A stretch of 64,000 nucleotides of DNA from contig JBDLJH010000008.1 of NCBI GenBank assembly GCA_039714395.1, positions 69,155 to 133,154 of the forward strand, written 5' to 3'. Every line of letters begins with the position of its first letter. Within the stretch, counting starts at the first letter, position 1. The notes below the pieces were generated by a model. The model made no database searches. It saw nothing but the letters and a program-made list of their open reading frames with translations, and was not told the DNA's origin. Source of the DNA: JAPHSX01 sp039714395. GTDB lineage: Bacteria > Pseudomonadota > Gammaproteobacteria > Thiohalomonadales > Thiohalomonadaceae. The translations under genes and the position numbers were made by a program. Shown here one piece after another: positions 8,658 through 17,349 of the stretch.

Positions 8658-8960
8658 TTATTTATGAGAATTCCAGATCTTCGCCACGGCACGATCAGTA
8701 CCAATTAGGCCAATCAGAAGGCCTAGAAAACCTACTCCACCAAAAACAAACACCGGCAGTAGATAAGTCAGCTCCATTCCCAGTACCAGCCATAACACCA
8801 GACCAGACAAAGCAGAAAAAAGGATAGCTATGACCACCAGAATGGTGCGATATGATGGCCTGTAATTGAATGGTTCGTCACCCGACTCAAAGATATTCAG
8901 GATGGGGGAGAATAGGGTTCGAAATATCTTTATCACAGGGTGTAGCCCCACTTTGCGCAA
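8658..8960 (-). CDS. Small inner-membrane protein downstream of nirD
   Basis: This 100-residue product has two membrane helices (about 40-60 and 67-87), rich in Gly/Leu/Val, joined by a short loop, and a charged N-terminal half. I do not recognise the family. The start lies 12 bases after the nirD stop on the same strand, so it is almost certainly the last gene of the nirB-nirD operon and may serve nitrite handling, but nothing in the sequence fixes a function. Confidence 0.65.
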   Translation of the reverse strand: MRKVGLHPVIKIFRTLFSPILNIFESGDEPFNYRPSYRTILVVIAILFSALSGLVLWLVLGMELTYLLPVFVFGGVGFLGLLIGLIGTDRAVAKIWNSHK

Positions 8961-8972
8961 TGACTGTGGTGG

Positions 8973-9281
8973 TTAAATGGCCAGCATTATCAGTCCGTTC
9001 TGCACCTTAACCTCGTACTTGCGGGTACACCCTTTGTCGGGCGCTTGAGCTTCACCGCTCTCCAGATCGATATTCCAGTTGTGCAGCGGACAGGCAACCT
9101 TGGTGCCGTGAACGATCCCCTCTGACAGTGGCCCCCCCTTGTGGGGGCATTTATTGCGCAGGGCGAATACTTGATCCTCTTTGGTGCGGAAGATGGCGAT
9201 CTCCTTTCCACCGTTATCGACCACTCGTGAGCCGAGGCGCGGGATATCTTCCAGGTTTCCAATTTCAATCCACTGTGACAT
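8973..9281 (-). CDS. nirD: Nitrite reductase small subunit (Rieske-type)
   Basis: This 102-residue protein has the Rieske [2Fe-2S] binding pattern C-P-H-K-G-G and C-P-L-H-N-W (about residues 45-66), the usual form and length of NirD. It partners NirB in the cytoplasmic NADH-dependent reduction of nitrite to ammonium. It lies 75 bases downstream of nirB on the same strand and is followed by a small membrane protein gene. Transcription presumably comes from the sigma-54 promoter upstream of nirB. Confidence 0.93.
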   Translation of the reverse strand: MSQWIEIGNLEDIPRLGSRVVDNGGKEIAIFRTKEDQVFALRNKCPHKGGPLSEGIVHGTKVACPLHNWNIDLESGEAQAPDKGCTRKYEVKVQNGLIMLAI

Positions 9282-9356
9282 GGTTTTATCCTCTATATCT
9301 GTTAATCACTAAGTGCTCTTTTACTTTGCGACTTAGCGGCTTTGCGCGAAAATTAT

Positions 9357-11819
9357 TTAACCGTTAGCAACGACCTTGTCGTCATCGCTGTTAAAAGTTT
9401 TCATCGGCACGAACTGCAGGCGGTGTTCATCTTTCGACAGCTCGTTCCATGGGTCGTTCTGCGCGATCTCCTGCGAGACCAGGAAGCGTGCATTGAGTGC
9501 CTTGCGGTTCTCGGCATCATCGACAATGCGCTCCTTCACATAGTTGAGGCCAACCCGCTCGATCCACGGGGCGGTACGTTCCAGGTAGCGCGCCTGTTCA
9601 CGATAGAGCTGCATGAAGGCACCGGCATACTCCAGCACTTCATCATCGGTCTCGACGCGTGCCAGCAGATCGGTCACGCGCACCTTGATGCCGCCATTAC
9701 CGCCGACATGTAGCTCGTAACCGGAATCAACTGCGACCACGCCGAAATCTTTAATTGTCGCCTCGGCGCAGTTACGTGGGCAGCCGGAGACGGCCATCTT
9801 GAATTTGTGTGGAGTCCAGGAGGCCCAGCTCAGCCTCTCAAGTGCGATACCCATGCCGACCGAGTCCTGGGTGCCGAAGCGACAGTACTGTGATCCTATG
9901 CAGGTTTTTACGGTACGCAGTGCCTTGCCGTAGGCGTGGCCGGAGACCATGCCGGCGGCATTGAGGTCTTTCCACATCTCGGGCAGGTGCTCTTTCTTCA
10001 CGCCCACCAGGTCGATACGCTGACCACCGGTCACCTTCACCATCGGCACGTCATATTTGTCCGCGGCATCGGCGATGGCGCGAAGTTCGGTCGGGTTAGT
10101 GATGCCGCCCCACATGCGCGGCACTACGGTGTAGGTACGGTCTTTCTGGATATTGCCGTGTACCCGCTCGTTGATGAAGCGTGACTGCGGGTCGTCCTGT
10201 GCCTGCTCGGGCCAGCTGGAGATAAGGTAGTAGTTGAGAGCCGGACGACAGGTCGGGCAGCCGTTGGGGGTGCGCCAGTCGAGTTTAGTAAACACCGCAT
10301 CCATCGAGGTGAGCTCATCGGCGCGAATTGTCTCGCGTACCTGATCGTGACTGTGGTCGGTGCAGGGGCACATCGGTTTGACCTTGGGATGCGAGAGATC
10401 GGTACCGACGGTGGCGGCAAGGATCTGCTCGACCAGACCGCTACAGCCGCCGCAGGAGGCCGAGGCCTTGGTGTGCGCCTTCACCTCGTCCAGGGTAAAC
10501 AGACCTTCGCTGGTGATCGCTTTAACGATGTCGCCCTTGGTGACGCCGTTACAGCCGCAGACCTCGGCGTCGTCAGACATGTTCATTACGGCGTTATTGC
10601 CGCCGTGACCGGAGTCGGCGGTATCGCCCTGGCCGAACATCAGGGTATCGCGGAAGGCACTGACATCGGAGCCATCGCGCATAAGCTGGAAGTACCAGGG
10701 GCCATCCATAGTTGAGCCATAGAGTACAGCACCGAGGATGCGGTTATCTTTCAGTACCACCTTTTTATAGATGCCCTTCGAGGGGTCGCGGTAGATAATG
10801 CGCTCGCACTCATCGTCACCGTGAAAATCACCGGCGGAGAAGAGGTCGACACCGGTCACCTTCAATTTGGTGGAGGTGATAGAGCCCTCGTAGCGACCGT
10901 AGCCGAGTTGGGCCAGGTGGTTGGCACAGACCTTGGCCATTTCGAATAGCGGTGCGACCAGGCCATAACACTGGTTGCGGTGCTGCACACACTCACCGAC
11001 GGCGTAGGTGCGGGGGTCGTAGGTCTGCATGGTGTCGTTGACCACGATACCGCGACCGCAGTAGATACCCGCCGATTCGGCTAGGGCGATGTTGGGACGG
11101 ATACCGACGGCCATCACCACCAGGTCGGCTGTGATCTCACGGCCATCCTCAAAGGCAACGGCCTGCACACGCTTGCGGCCGATGAGCTCCCTGGTCGATG
11201 CGCCCATCAGGAACTCAACACCGCGCTCTTCAAGCTCTTTTTGCAGCAGCACACCCGCTTCAGAATCGAGCTGTTGCTCCATCAGCGTGTCGCCAATATG
11301 TACCACGCGCACCTTCATGCCGTGCTTCTGCAGACCATTGGCCGCCTCAAGCCCCAGCAGGCCGCCGCCGATCACGACCGCATGTTTATACTTCTTCGCC
11401 GACTCGATCATGGTCTCAACATCGGCGACATCACGGAAGCCGATCACCCCTTCCAGCTCGTGACCGGGAACCGGCAGGATGAAGGGGTTGGAGCCGGTGG
11501 CGAGTAGCAGGCGGTCGTACGCAGCCTCGGTACCGTCATCGGCAATGACAATGCGCTTTTTGCGATCAATCTTTACGATGGTCTTACCGGTGTGCAGGGT
11601 GATGTTGTGCTCGGCGTACCACTCCGGGGTATTAAGGATGATCTCATCCAGTGTGGTCTCACCGGTGAGCATCGGCGAGAGCATGATGCGATTGTAGTTG
11701 CCGTAGGGCTCGGCACCGAAGACGGTGATGTCGTAACTTTCGGGGCTGATCTTCAGTAGCTCCTCAAGGGTGCGCACTCCGGCCATGCCGTTACCAATCA
11801 GTACAAGTCTCTCTTTCAT
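9357..11819 (-). CDS. nirB: NADH-dependent assimilatory nitrite reductase, large subunit
   Basis: This 820-residue protein has the full NirB layout: an FAD/NADH oxidoreductase domain (GNGMAG near the start; GGGLLGLEAA at about 150), a BFD-type [2Fe-2S] domain (CGCNGVTKGDIV, then SCGGCSGLVEQIL), a ferredoxin-like half domain, and the sulfite/nitrite reductase domain with the siroheme/[4Fe-4S] ligands CIGSQYCRFG and CPRNCAEA. It reduces nitrite to ammonium with NADH. It heads the nirB-nirD-orf operon, divergent from the transporter at 12207. No nitrate reductase or siroheme synthase gene is present in the window, so those functions must lie elsewhere. Confidence 0.96.
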   Translation of the reverse strand: MKERLVLIGNGMAGVRTLEELLKISPESYDITVFGAEPYGNYNRIMLSPMLTGETTLDEIILNTPEWYAEHNITLHTGKTIVKIDRKKRIVIADDGTEAAYDRLLLATGSNPFILPVPGHELEGVIGFRDVADVETMIESAKKYKHAVVIGGGLLGLEAANGLQKHGMKVRVVHIGDTLMEQQLDSEAGVLLQKELEERGVEFLMGASTRELIGRKRVQAVAFEDGREITADLVVMAVGIRPNIALAESAGIYCGRGIVVNDTMQTYDPRTYAVGECVQHRNQCYGLVAPLFEMAKVCANHLAQLGYGRYEGSITSTKLKVTGVDLFSAGDFHGDDECERIIYRDPSKGIYKKVVLKDNRILGAVLYGSTMDGPWYFQLMRDGSDVSAFRDTLMFGQGDTADSGHGGNNAVMNMSDDAEVCGCNGVTKGDIVKAITSEGLFTLDEVKAHTKASASCGGCSGLVEQILAATVGTDLSHPKVKPMCPCTDHSHDQVRETIRADELTSMDAVFTKLDWRTPNGCPTCRPALNYYLISSWPEQAQDDPQSRFINERVHGNIQKDRTYTVVPRMWGGITNPTELRAIADAADKYDVPMVKVTGGQRIDLVGVKKEHLPEMWKDLNAAGMVSGHAYGKALRTVKTCIGSQYCRFGTQDSVGMGIALERLSWASWTPHKFKMAVSGCPRNCAEATIKDFGVVAVDSGYELHVGGNGGIKVRVTDLLARVETDDEVLEYAGAFMQLYREQARYLERTAPWIERVGLNYVKERIVDDAENRKALNARFLVSQEIAQNDPWNELSKDEHRLQFVPMKTFNSDDDKVVANG

Positions 11820-11869
11820 CGCATCAATTCCCAGTTAACAGTGGTTCAGTCATGTTCCCTTTCTCATAG

Positions 11870-11885
11870 AGCAAGGGGTGTGCCA
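11870..11885 (-). promoter_or_regulatory. Sigma-54 promoter upstream of nirB
   Basis: On the minus strand the sequence is TGGCACACCCCTTGCT, matching the -24/-12 consensus TGGCACGN4TTGCW at every fixed position but one, with the GG and GC elements correctly spaced. The predicted start point is near 11858, about 40 bases before the nirB ATG. Confidence 0.75.
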
Positions 11886-11958
11886 TGCGAGAAACACCCA
11901 GAAAATGCGCTTTTCAGACGAAAGGCCTCTGTTTTTAGTCTGGGAGTCGAGGCTTTGC

Positions 11959-11973
11959 GCACCATTTCAGTGC
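11959..11973. promoter_or_regulatory. NtrC-like enhancer site shared by nirB and narK
   Basis: GCACCATTTCAGTGC fits the dyad GCACY-N5-RGTGC of NtrC binding sites. It is about 100 bases upstream of the predicted nirB start point and about 200 upstream of that for the transporter, a usual range for an enhancer acting on sigma-54 promoters. The flanking T and A of the full consensus are missing on both sides. Confidence 0.5.
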
Positions 11974-12143
11974 CATCGCTGCTTGGTGTGCGCTGAAAGT
12001 GAGCGAGAAAGAATCCCGCTTTCGATGCACGACAGGGAGGGTTGCACCATGGGCGTACTCGAACAGCGTATACCGTGTTGCTAAGCGGGGGGGGATGGTG
12101 ATTGTTTTCATATATATGGAGTGGCTGATCCAGAATTTTAAGT

Positions 12144-12159
12144 TGGCGCGGTAATTGCG
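12144..12159 (+). promoter_or_regulatory. Sigma-54 promoter upstream of the nitrate/nitrite transporter
   Basis: TGGCGCGGTAATTGCG matches TGGCACGN4TTGCW with the exact spacing of the GG and GC pairs; the A of GGCAC is G and the final W is G. The predicted start point is near 12170, and the transporter ATG is at 12207. Confidence 0.75.
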
Positions 12160-12206
12160 AAAGGAGTGTGGTTATTGTAGATACTCCAACTAGGGAGACG
12201 GGTTCA

Positions 12207-13676
12207 ATGTCGGACACAAAAATAAATTTATTCTCATTCAGTGGTAAGGAGCGCATTCTTCACCTCTCATGGTTTGCTTTCTTTCTAACCTTTGTCGTCT
12301 GGTTCAGCCATGCACCGTTGATGGCTTCGATTCGCGATACCTTCGGTCTGAGTGATCAGGAGGTGAAGGCGCTGTTGATCCTTAACGTGGCGCTGACGAT
12401 TCCGGCACGAATCATCATCGGCATGCTGGTCGATGCCTTCGGGCCTCGTCGCATCTACTCCTTCCTGCTGTTTGTCTCCAGCTTTCTCTGTTTCGGCTTC
12501 GCCTTTGCCGATGATTATGAAACGCTGGCACTGATGCGCTTCCTGCTCGGTTTTGTCGGTGCCGGTTTTGTTATCGGTATTCGCATGATCTCTGAGTGGT
12601 TCCCTGCCAAGCAGGTCGGTCTGGCCGAGGGTATCTACGGCGGCTGGGGTAACTTCGGTTCCGCCGCCGCGGCCCTGACGCTGCCGACGCTGGCCCTGTG
12701 GTACGGCGGCGATGAGGGCTGGCGTTATGCGGTCGCCACCACCGGTGTGATGATCCTGCTCTACTCGGTCGTTTACTTCTTCTCCGTATCAGACACCCCG
12801 AAGGGCTCTACCTACTTTAAGCCGAAAAAGAATGGCGGCATGGAGGTCTCCAGCAAGGCGGACTTTTACCTCTATCTGGCAATGAATATCCCGCTCTATG
12901 CGGCACTGGCGGTACTGAACTGGAAGCTTGGCCCGAACAACCTGGGTATGCTGGGAGATGCGACAAGCACCTTGATCTATACGGTTCTGATTGGTCTCTA
13001 TATCTTCCAGACCGTTCGAATTTATCAAATCAACAAACACGTATTTGAAGGCCCGGTGCCGGAGATCGACCGTTACAAATTCAAGCAGGTAGCCGTTCTT
13101 GATTTGGCCTACTTCGTTACCTTCGGTTCCGAGTTGGCCGTGGTCTCTATGTTGCCGCTATTCTTCATGGACACCTTCGACCTCTCCATCATTCAGGCCG
13201 GTATGCTCGCCTCGGGTTATGCCTTTATGAATCTGGTGGCGCGTGCCTCGGGTGGTCTCGCCTCCGATAAGATTGGTCGCAAAAAGTCGATGATGATTCT
13301 TATCGCGGGTCTCGCGGTCGGTTACTTCGTGATGAGCCAGATCACCTCCGAGTGGCCAATTATGCTGGCGGTACTGGCGACCATGGCTTGCTCCTTCTTT
13401 GTCCAGTCGGGCGAGGGTGCCGTGTTTGCCATGGTGCCATTGGTGAAGCGTCGTATGACCGGCCAGATCGCCGGCATGGCGGGTGCCTACGGTAACGTCG
13501 GTGCGGTGACCTTCCTTACCGTGCTCTCCTTTGTCTCGCCCGCCACCTTCTTTATGGTGATTGGCGGCGCGGCCATCGTGATCTTCCTAGCCGTGGCATT
13601 TTTCCTTGAGGAGCCAGCGGGGCAGATGGCCGAGGTGCTGCCCGATGGTACCGTGCAGATGATTGAGGTGACTTAA
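12207..13676 (+). CDS. Nitrate/nitrite transporter, NarK/NasA family (MFS)
   Basis: This 489-residue protein has about twelve membrane helices and the two nitrate signature motifs of the NNP family: GGWGNFGSAAAALTLP in the first half and AGAYGNVGAVTF in the second. It also has the MFS loop motif GGLASDKIGRKKS. It should move nitrate in, or exchange nitrate and nitrite, across the inner membrane; its place opposite nirBD and its sigma-54 promoter favour an assimilatory role. I chose the ATG at 12207, which has AGGGAGACGGG upstream; an earlier frame start at 12168 lies at the predicted transcript start. A PP2C/kinase gene follows after a palindromic spacer. Confidence 0.93.
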   Translation: MSDTKINLFSFSGKERILHLSWFAFFLTFVVWFSHAPLMASIRDTFGLSDQEVKALLILNVALTIPARIIIGMLVDAFGPRRIYSFLLFVSSFLCFGFAFADDYETLALMRFLLGFVGAGFVIGIRMISEWFPAKQVGLAEGIYGGWGNFGSAAAALTLPTLALWYGGDEGWRYAVATTGVMILLYSVVYFFSVSDTPKGSTYFKPKKNGGMEVSSKADFYLYLAMNIPLYAALAVLNWKLGPNNLGMLGDATSTLIYTVLIGLYIFQTVRIYQINKHVFEGPVPEIDRYKFKQVAVLDLAYFVTFGSELAVVSMLPLFFMDTFDLSIIQAGMLASGYAFMNLVARASGGLASDKIGRKKSMMILIAGLAVGYFVMSQITSEWPIMLAVLATMACSFFVQSGEGAVFAMVPLVKRRMTGQIAGMAGAYGNVGAVTFLTVLSFVSPATFFMVIGGAAIVIFLAVAFFLEEPAGQMAEVLPDGTVQMIEVT

Positions 13677-13752
13677 GGGTATTTTCTGCTTAGGTATTTA
13701 TGGTGGAAGTGCGAGTTGATTCCTGTCGGCTCGTACTTTTGCGCTTTAGACC

Positions 13753-13828
13753 GTAGGGTGGGCAGGTTTCTTTGCCCACGCGTGAACGTTGAGCACTCCG
13801 CGTGGGCAAAAAATCCTGCCCACCCTAC
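13753..13828. repeat. Nested palindromic repeat (REP/MITE-like)
   Basis: Outer arms GTAGGGTGGGCAGG (13753-13766) and CCTGCCCACCCTAC (13815-13828) are perfectly complementary over 14 bases; inner arms TGCCCACGCG (13773-13782) and CGCGTGGGCA (13799-13808) over 10. It lies in the 193-base gap between the transporter and the kinase gene. The GTAGGGTGGGCA...TGCCCACCCTAC form is a common dispersed intergenic palindrome in gammaproteobacteria. It may also attenuate transcription, but no T-run follows. Confidence 0.8.
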
Positions 13829-13869
13829 CTGAGATTGTGAAGTTCCTATTTAGGTTAAGCTAGACAGCT

Positions 13870-15570
13870 ATGAAACTATCCATCACACACGGTCAGGCGA
13901 GTATCGCCGGGGTTAAGGAGGAGAACGAGGATGCCTGCGGTTTCCTGCTGCCCGATGGCCCCCTGCTGAACACCAAGGGGGCGGTGGCGGTGATTGCCGA
14001 TGGCATGAGTGCCGCCGAGGCGGGCGGTGTTGCCAGTAAGGCCTGTGTGCAGGGTTTCCTGAGCGACTACTTCAGCACACCCGAGAGCTGGTCGGTAAAG
14101 AGTTCGGCACAGAAGGTATTGGCGGCGCTTAACCGCTGGCTCTATGGCAATGGCCAACGGGAGTTTGGCACCAATAAGGGAATGGTGACGACCTTTTGTG
14201 CGGTGGTGTTTAAATCCAATACCGCCCACCTGTTTCATGTGGGGGATAGCCGCATCTACCGTTTGCGCGGTGATGACTTTGAACCGCTGACCCGTGACCA
14301 CCGGGTAGAGGTGAGCGATGAGAAGAGCTACCTTTCGCGAGCGATGGGGATCGAACTGCATATCGATATTGACTATCGTACGGTATCACTGGAGGAGGGT
14401 GACCGTTTTGTTCTGTTGACCGATGGGGTACATGAGTTCCTGTCCGATCAGGAGATCAAACAAATCGTGCTGGAAGGGGAAGGCAGTCTGGAGGTGGTTG
14501 CCGATCAGGTTATTCAAAGCGCCCTTGGTCGAAACAGCAACGATAATTTAAGTTGCCTGATCGTCCGTGTTGAGAGCGTACCGGATAAGGATGAGATGGA
14601 GTTCTATCGTACTCTGACCCGGCTGCCGTTCCCACCGTCCCTGGCAGCGGGAATGATTATCGATGGTTACCGCATCGTCCGTGAACTCTTTGCCAACAAA
14701 CGCACTGAAGTTTTTCTGGTCGAGGATGAGGTAACCGAAGAGCAGATGGTTCTCAAAGCGCCCTCGGTAAATTATCAGGACGACCCGGATTACATTAACC
14801 AGTTTCTACACGAAGAGTGGGCCGGTCGCCGTATCAATAACCCGCATGTGTTAAAGGTGATCGAGCAGAAACGGCCACGTCGGTTCCTCTATTACCTGAC
14901 GGAATATATTGAGGGTCGACAGTTACGACAGTGGTTGAACGACAATCCCTCTCCATCGCTAATCCAGGTGCGTGATATTATCGGCCAGATCGCCAGGGGA
15001 CTACGAGCCTTTCATCGCCTGGAGATGATTCACCAGGATCTGAAACCTGAAAATATTTTGATCGACAATGATGGCACCGTAAAGATTATTGATCTCGGTT
15101 CTACCAAGATCGCGGGTATTGAGGAGATAGCCACCCCGCTTGAAAGTGGTAAGCTGCTGGGTACCGTTAACTACACCGCACCAGAATTCCACCGGGGCGA
15201 GCTGGCGAGCAATCGTTCTGATATATTTTCACTCGGTGTGATCGCTTACGAGATGCTGACCGGTAGCCTTCCCTACAGTAAACCACTGACACCAAGAAAC
15301 CTGAAGCAGGTGCGTTACATCTCTGCCCGGCAGCATAATTCAGAGCTCCCCCTCTGGATGGACAGGGCGCTGGAGAAGGCGGTTCGCCTGGATGCGGAAC
15401 GACGATACGGAAAACTATCAGAATTTACCCACGATCTCAGTCAACCCAACCCCGACTTTTTGCGTCAGGAACGCCCCCCTTTGTTGGAGCGTAACCCCAT
15501 CGCCTTCTGGCGCGGGCTTTCTATTTTACTGTTGCTGATTAACTTGTGGTTACTGGCTCAGCTGGTATAG
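13870..15570 (+). CDS. PP2C phosphatase-serine/threonine kinase fusion with C-terminal membrane anchor
   Basis: This 566-residue protein joins two opposing activities. Residues 1-240 are a PP2C phosphatase with the metal-binding IADGMS, HVGDSRIYRL, LTDGVHEFL and NDNLSCLIVRV motifs. Residues about 265-530 are a Hanks-type kinase: VLKAPS lysine, catalytic loop HQDLKPENILID (Gln in place of the usual Arg of HRD), IIDLGS in place of DFG, and APEF. A membrane helix closes the chain (about 545-565). A homologous gene lies between the nasA-type transporter and nirB in Pseudomonas aeruginosa, so the link with nitrate assimilation is a known one. Its substrate is not known to me. It follows the transporter in the same direction and may share its promoter. 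Confidence 0.9.
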   Translation: MKLSITHGQASIAGVKEENEDACGFLLPDGPLLNTKGAVAVIADGMSAAEAGGVASKACVQGFLSDYFSTPESWSVKSSAQKVLAALNRWLYGNGQREFGTNKGMVTTFCAVVFKSNTAHLFHVGDSRIYRLRGDDFEPLTRDHRVEVSDEKSYLSRAMGIELHIDIDYRTVSLEEGDRFVLLTDGVHEFLSDQEIKQIVLEGEGSLEVVADQVIQSALGRNSNDNLSCLIVRVESVPDKDEMEFYRTLTRLPFPPSLAAGMIIDGYRIVRELFANKRTEVFLVEDEVTEEQMVLKAPSVNYQDDPDYINQFLHEEWAGRRINNPHVLKVIEQKRPRRFLYYLTEYIEGRQLRQWLNDNPSPSLIQVRDIIGQIARGLRAFHRLEMIHQDLKPENILIDNDGTVKIIDLGSTKIAGIEEIATPLESGKLLGTVNYTAPEFHRGELASNRSDIFSLGVIAYEMLTGSLPYSKPLTPRNLKQVRYISARQHNSELPLWMDRALEKAVRLDAERRYGKLSEFTHDLSQPNPDFLRQERPPLLERNPIAFWRGLSILLLLINLWLLAQLV

Positions 15571-15621
15571 GGAATTATCGTCTAATTTAGAATTTTCTTG
15601 TTTCGATTATCCGGTGCGGGC

Positions 15622-17229
15622 CTATATGCCAGGGATCTTAGATATATCGACGCTGTCTAGCTGTTCTGGTGAGAGGTAGGTGTCGGCGTACTGCTGGTAT
15701 AGGCCCTCCCGAATAAAGAGTTCGAACAGGTCAGGATCGATATGTTGATCCTGCTTCATTAAACCGAGTATGCGAATGGATTCGGAGAGCTTTTTTCCAT
15801 CTTTGTAGGGACGGTCCTTGGCAGTGAGTGCCTCAAAAATATCGGCAATGGCCATGATGCGTGCCTGTACCGACATCTGATCGCTAGTGAGCCCGCGCGG
15901 GTAGCCAGTGCCATCGATTTTTTCGTGGTGGCCACCGGCAAACTCAGGCACATTGCGCAGGTTCTTGGGGAAGGGTAGGGCTTCAAGCATTTTTATAGTG
16001 ACGACGATATGGTTATTGATGATCCCCCGTTCTTCGCTGGTAAGGGTGCCCCTGGTGATGGCGAGATTATAAATCTCGTTGTCGCTGAGTAAGGTCTCTT
16101 GTTTGCCATTGTGTTGCCAATGGCGCTGACCGATCTCCCTCACGCGTTGCTGATCTTCTGCAGACATGAACTCACCGCCGGTGTTGCAGTGGTGGAGGAA
16201 GTCAAGTTCATCGTTTAGCAGGTGAATAGTTTGTTCATACTTCTGGGTTGCAGCTAGCCTCTCTTTTACGCTGTCACTCTTCAACTGGCGTTTAAGCATT
16301 ACAATTTCGGCATCGCGCTTGAGGAGCTCAATGCGGGTGCTGACGCTATCGATGCGATCGTAGATGGTTTCCAGTTTGGTTGATTTGTCTATTATGGCCT
16401 CAGGTGTAGTGATCTTTCCGCAGTCGTGTAACCAGGCAGCCATACGTAGTTCGTAGCGGTCATCCTCGCTCATGCTGAACTCTTTGAAGGGGCCACTCTC
16501 AGTTTTGTGGGCGGCCTCGGCCAGTGCCATAGTCAGTTCAGGTACGCGTTTGCAGTGACCTCCTGTATAGGGGGATTTCTCATCGATGGCGGTGGCGATG
16601 AGCTGAATCAAAGACTCCAGTAGTTCTTTTAAGTCGTTAATAAGGTGGCGGTTGGTCAGGGCGATGGCTGCCTGAGAGGCGAGTGACTCGGCCAGTCGTT
16701 GTGCGGTCTCGCTAAAGGGGATGATAGTGCCATCCCCTTCGTCCTGGGCGTTAAGTAGTTGAAGTACGCCAATGATCACCCCCTCGTGATCCTTCATCGG
16801 CACAGTGAGAAATGAAGTAGATCGATAGCCGGTTTTTGTATCGAATTTTTTGGTGCCTGAGAAGTCGAAGCCCTCGGCATCATAGGCATCGGGGATGTTG
16901 ACGGTGCTGTCGTTGAGCACCGCGTGGGTGACCACCATCTTTTCGTTGGGTTGGCCCTTTGTATCGTAGAGTGGGATAGGAGCGAAGGGGATAGGCTTAC
17001 CTGTGGTACCGCCCATGGCGAAGTTGAGGGAGTCGGTGTGAACGATTTCCATCTTTACCGTGCTGTCTTCCTGCACCGAGTAAAGAGTGCCACCGTCGGC
17101 ATTGGTTAATGCCTTGGCCCCGAGCAGAATCATCTCCAGCAAGCGCTCGGTGTCGCGTTCTGCCGAGAGGGCGATGCCGATCTCGGTTAGTTTTTCGATG
17201 TGGTGTAGCATTTGCCCCTCTTCCGGCAT
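15622..17229 (-). CDS. GAF and HD-GYP domain protein, probable cyclic-di-GMP phosphodiesterase
   Basis: This 535-residue soluble protein begins with a GAF sensor domain (about 10-195) and ends with an HD-GYP domain (about 205-520). The metal ligands are visible: HDCGK, and HHEKIDGTGYPRGL containing the GYP signature. Between HDCGK and the LTSEERGIINNH helix is an extra segment of about 115 residues, largely helical and charged, absent from canonical HD-GYP proteins. Members hydrolyse cyclic-di-GMP. No membrane segment or receiver domain is present, so the GAF domain presumably senses a cytosolic ligand. An internal Met at residue 7 is an alternative start. The gene converges on the kinase fusion and looks monocistronic. 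Confidence 0.85.
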   Translation of the reverse strand: MPEEGQMLHHIEKLTEIGIALSAERDTERLLEMILLGAKALTNADGGTLYSVQEDSTVKMEIVHTDSLNFAMGGTTGKPIPFAPIPLYDTKGQPNEKMVVTHAVLNDSTVNIPDAYDAEGFDFSGTKKFDTKTGYRSTSFLTVPMKDHEGVIIGVLQLLNAQDEGDGTIIPFSETAQRLAESLASQAAIALTNRHLINDLKELLESLIQLIATAIDEKSPYTGGHCKRVPELTMALAEAAHKTESGPFKEFSMSEDDRYELRMAAWLHDCGKITTPEAIIDKSTKLETIYDRIDSVSTRIELLKRDAEIVMLKRQLKSDSVKERLAATQKYEQTIHLLNDELDFLHHCNTGGEFMSAEDQQRVREIGQRHWQHNGKQETLLSDNEIYNLAITRGTLTSEERGIINNHIVVTIKMLEALPFPKNLRNVPEFAGGHHEKIDGTGYPRGLTSDQMSVQARIMAIADIFEALTAKDRPYKDGKKLSESIRILGLMKQDQHIDPDLFELFIREGLYQQYADTYLSPEQLDSVDISKIPGI

Positions 17230-17349
17230 TGCTTAACTCCTGACTGTGGCCAAAATTCTGGCTGTGAGTATAACCTGCTGGCCCTGATTTATGTGTGAAC
17301 GTCATCTCTATACGATTAACTCACTGTCAACCTGGTTAGTTTCAAGTAG

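Noticed and set aside
12034..12084. TGCACGACAGGGAGGGTTGCACC as a second NtrC site
   Set aside because: The half-sites are not in inverted GCAC/GTGC orientation with a five-base gap, so it does not fit the dyad.
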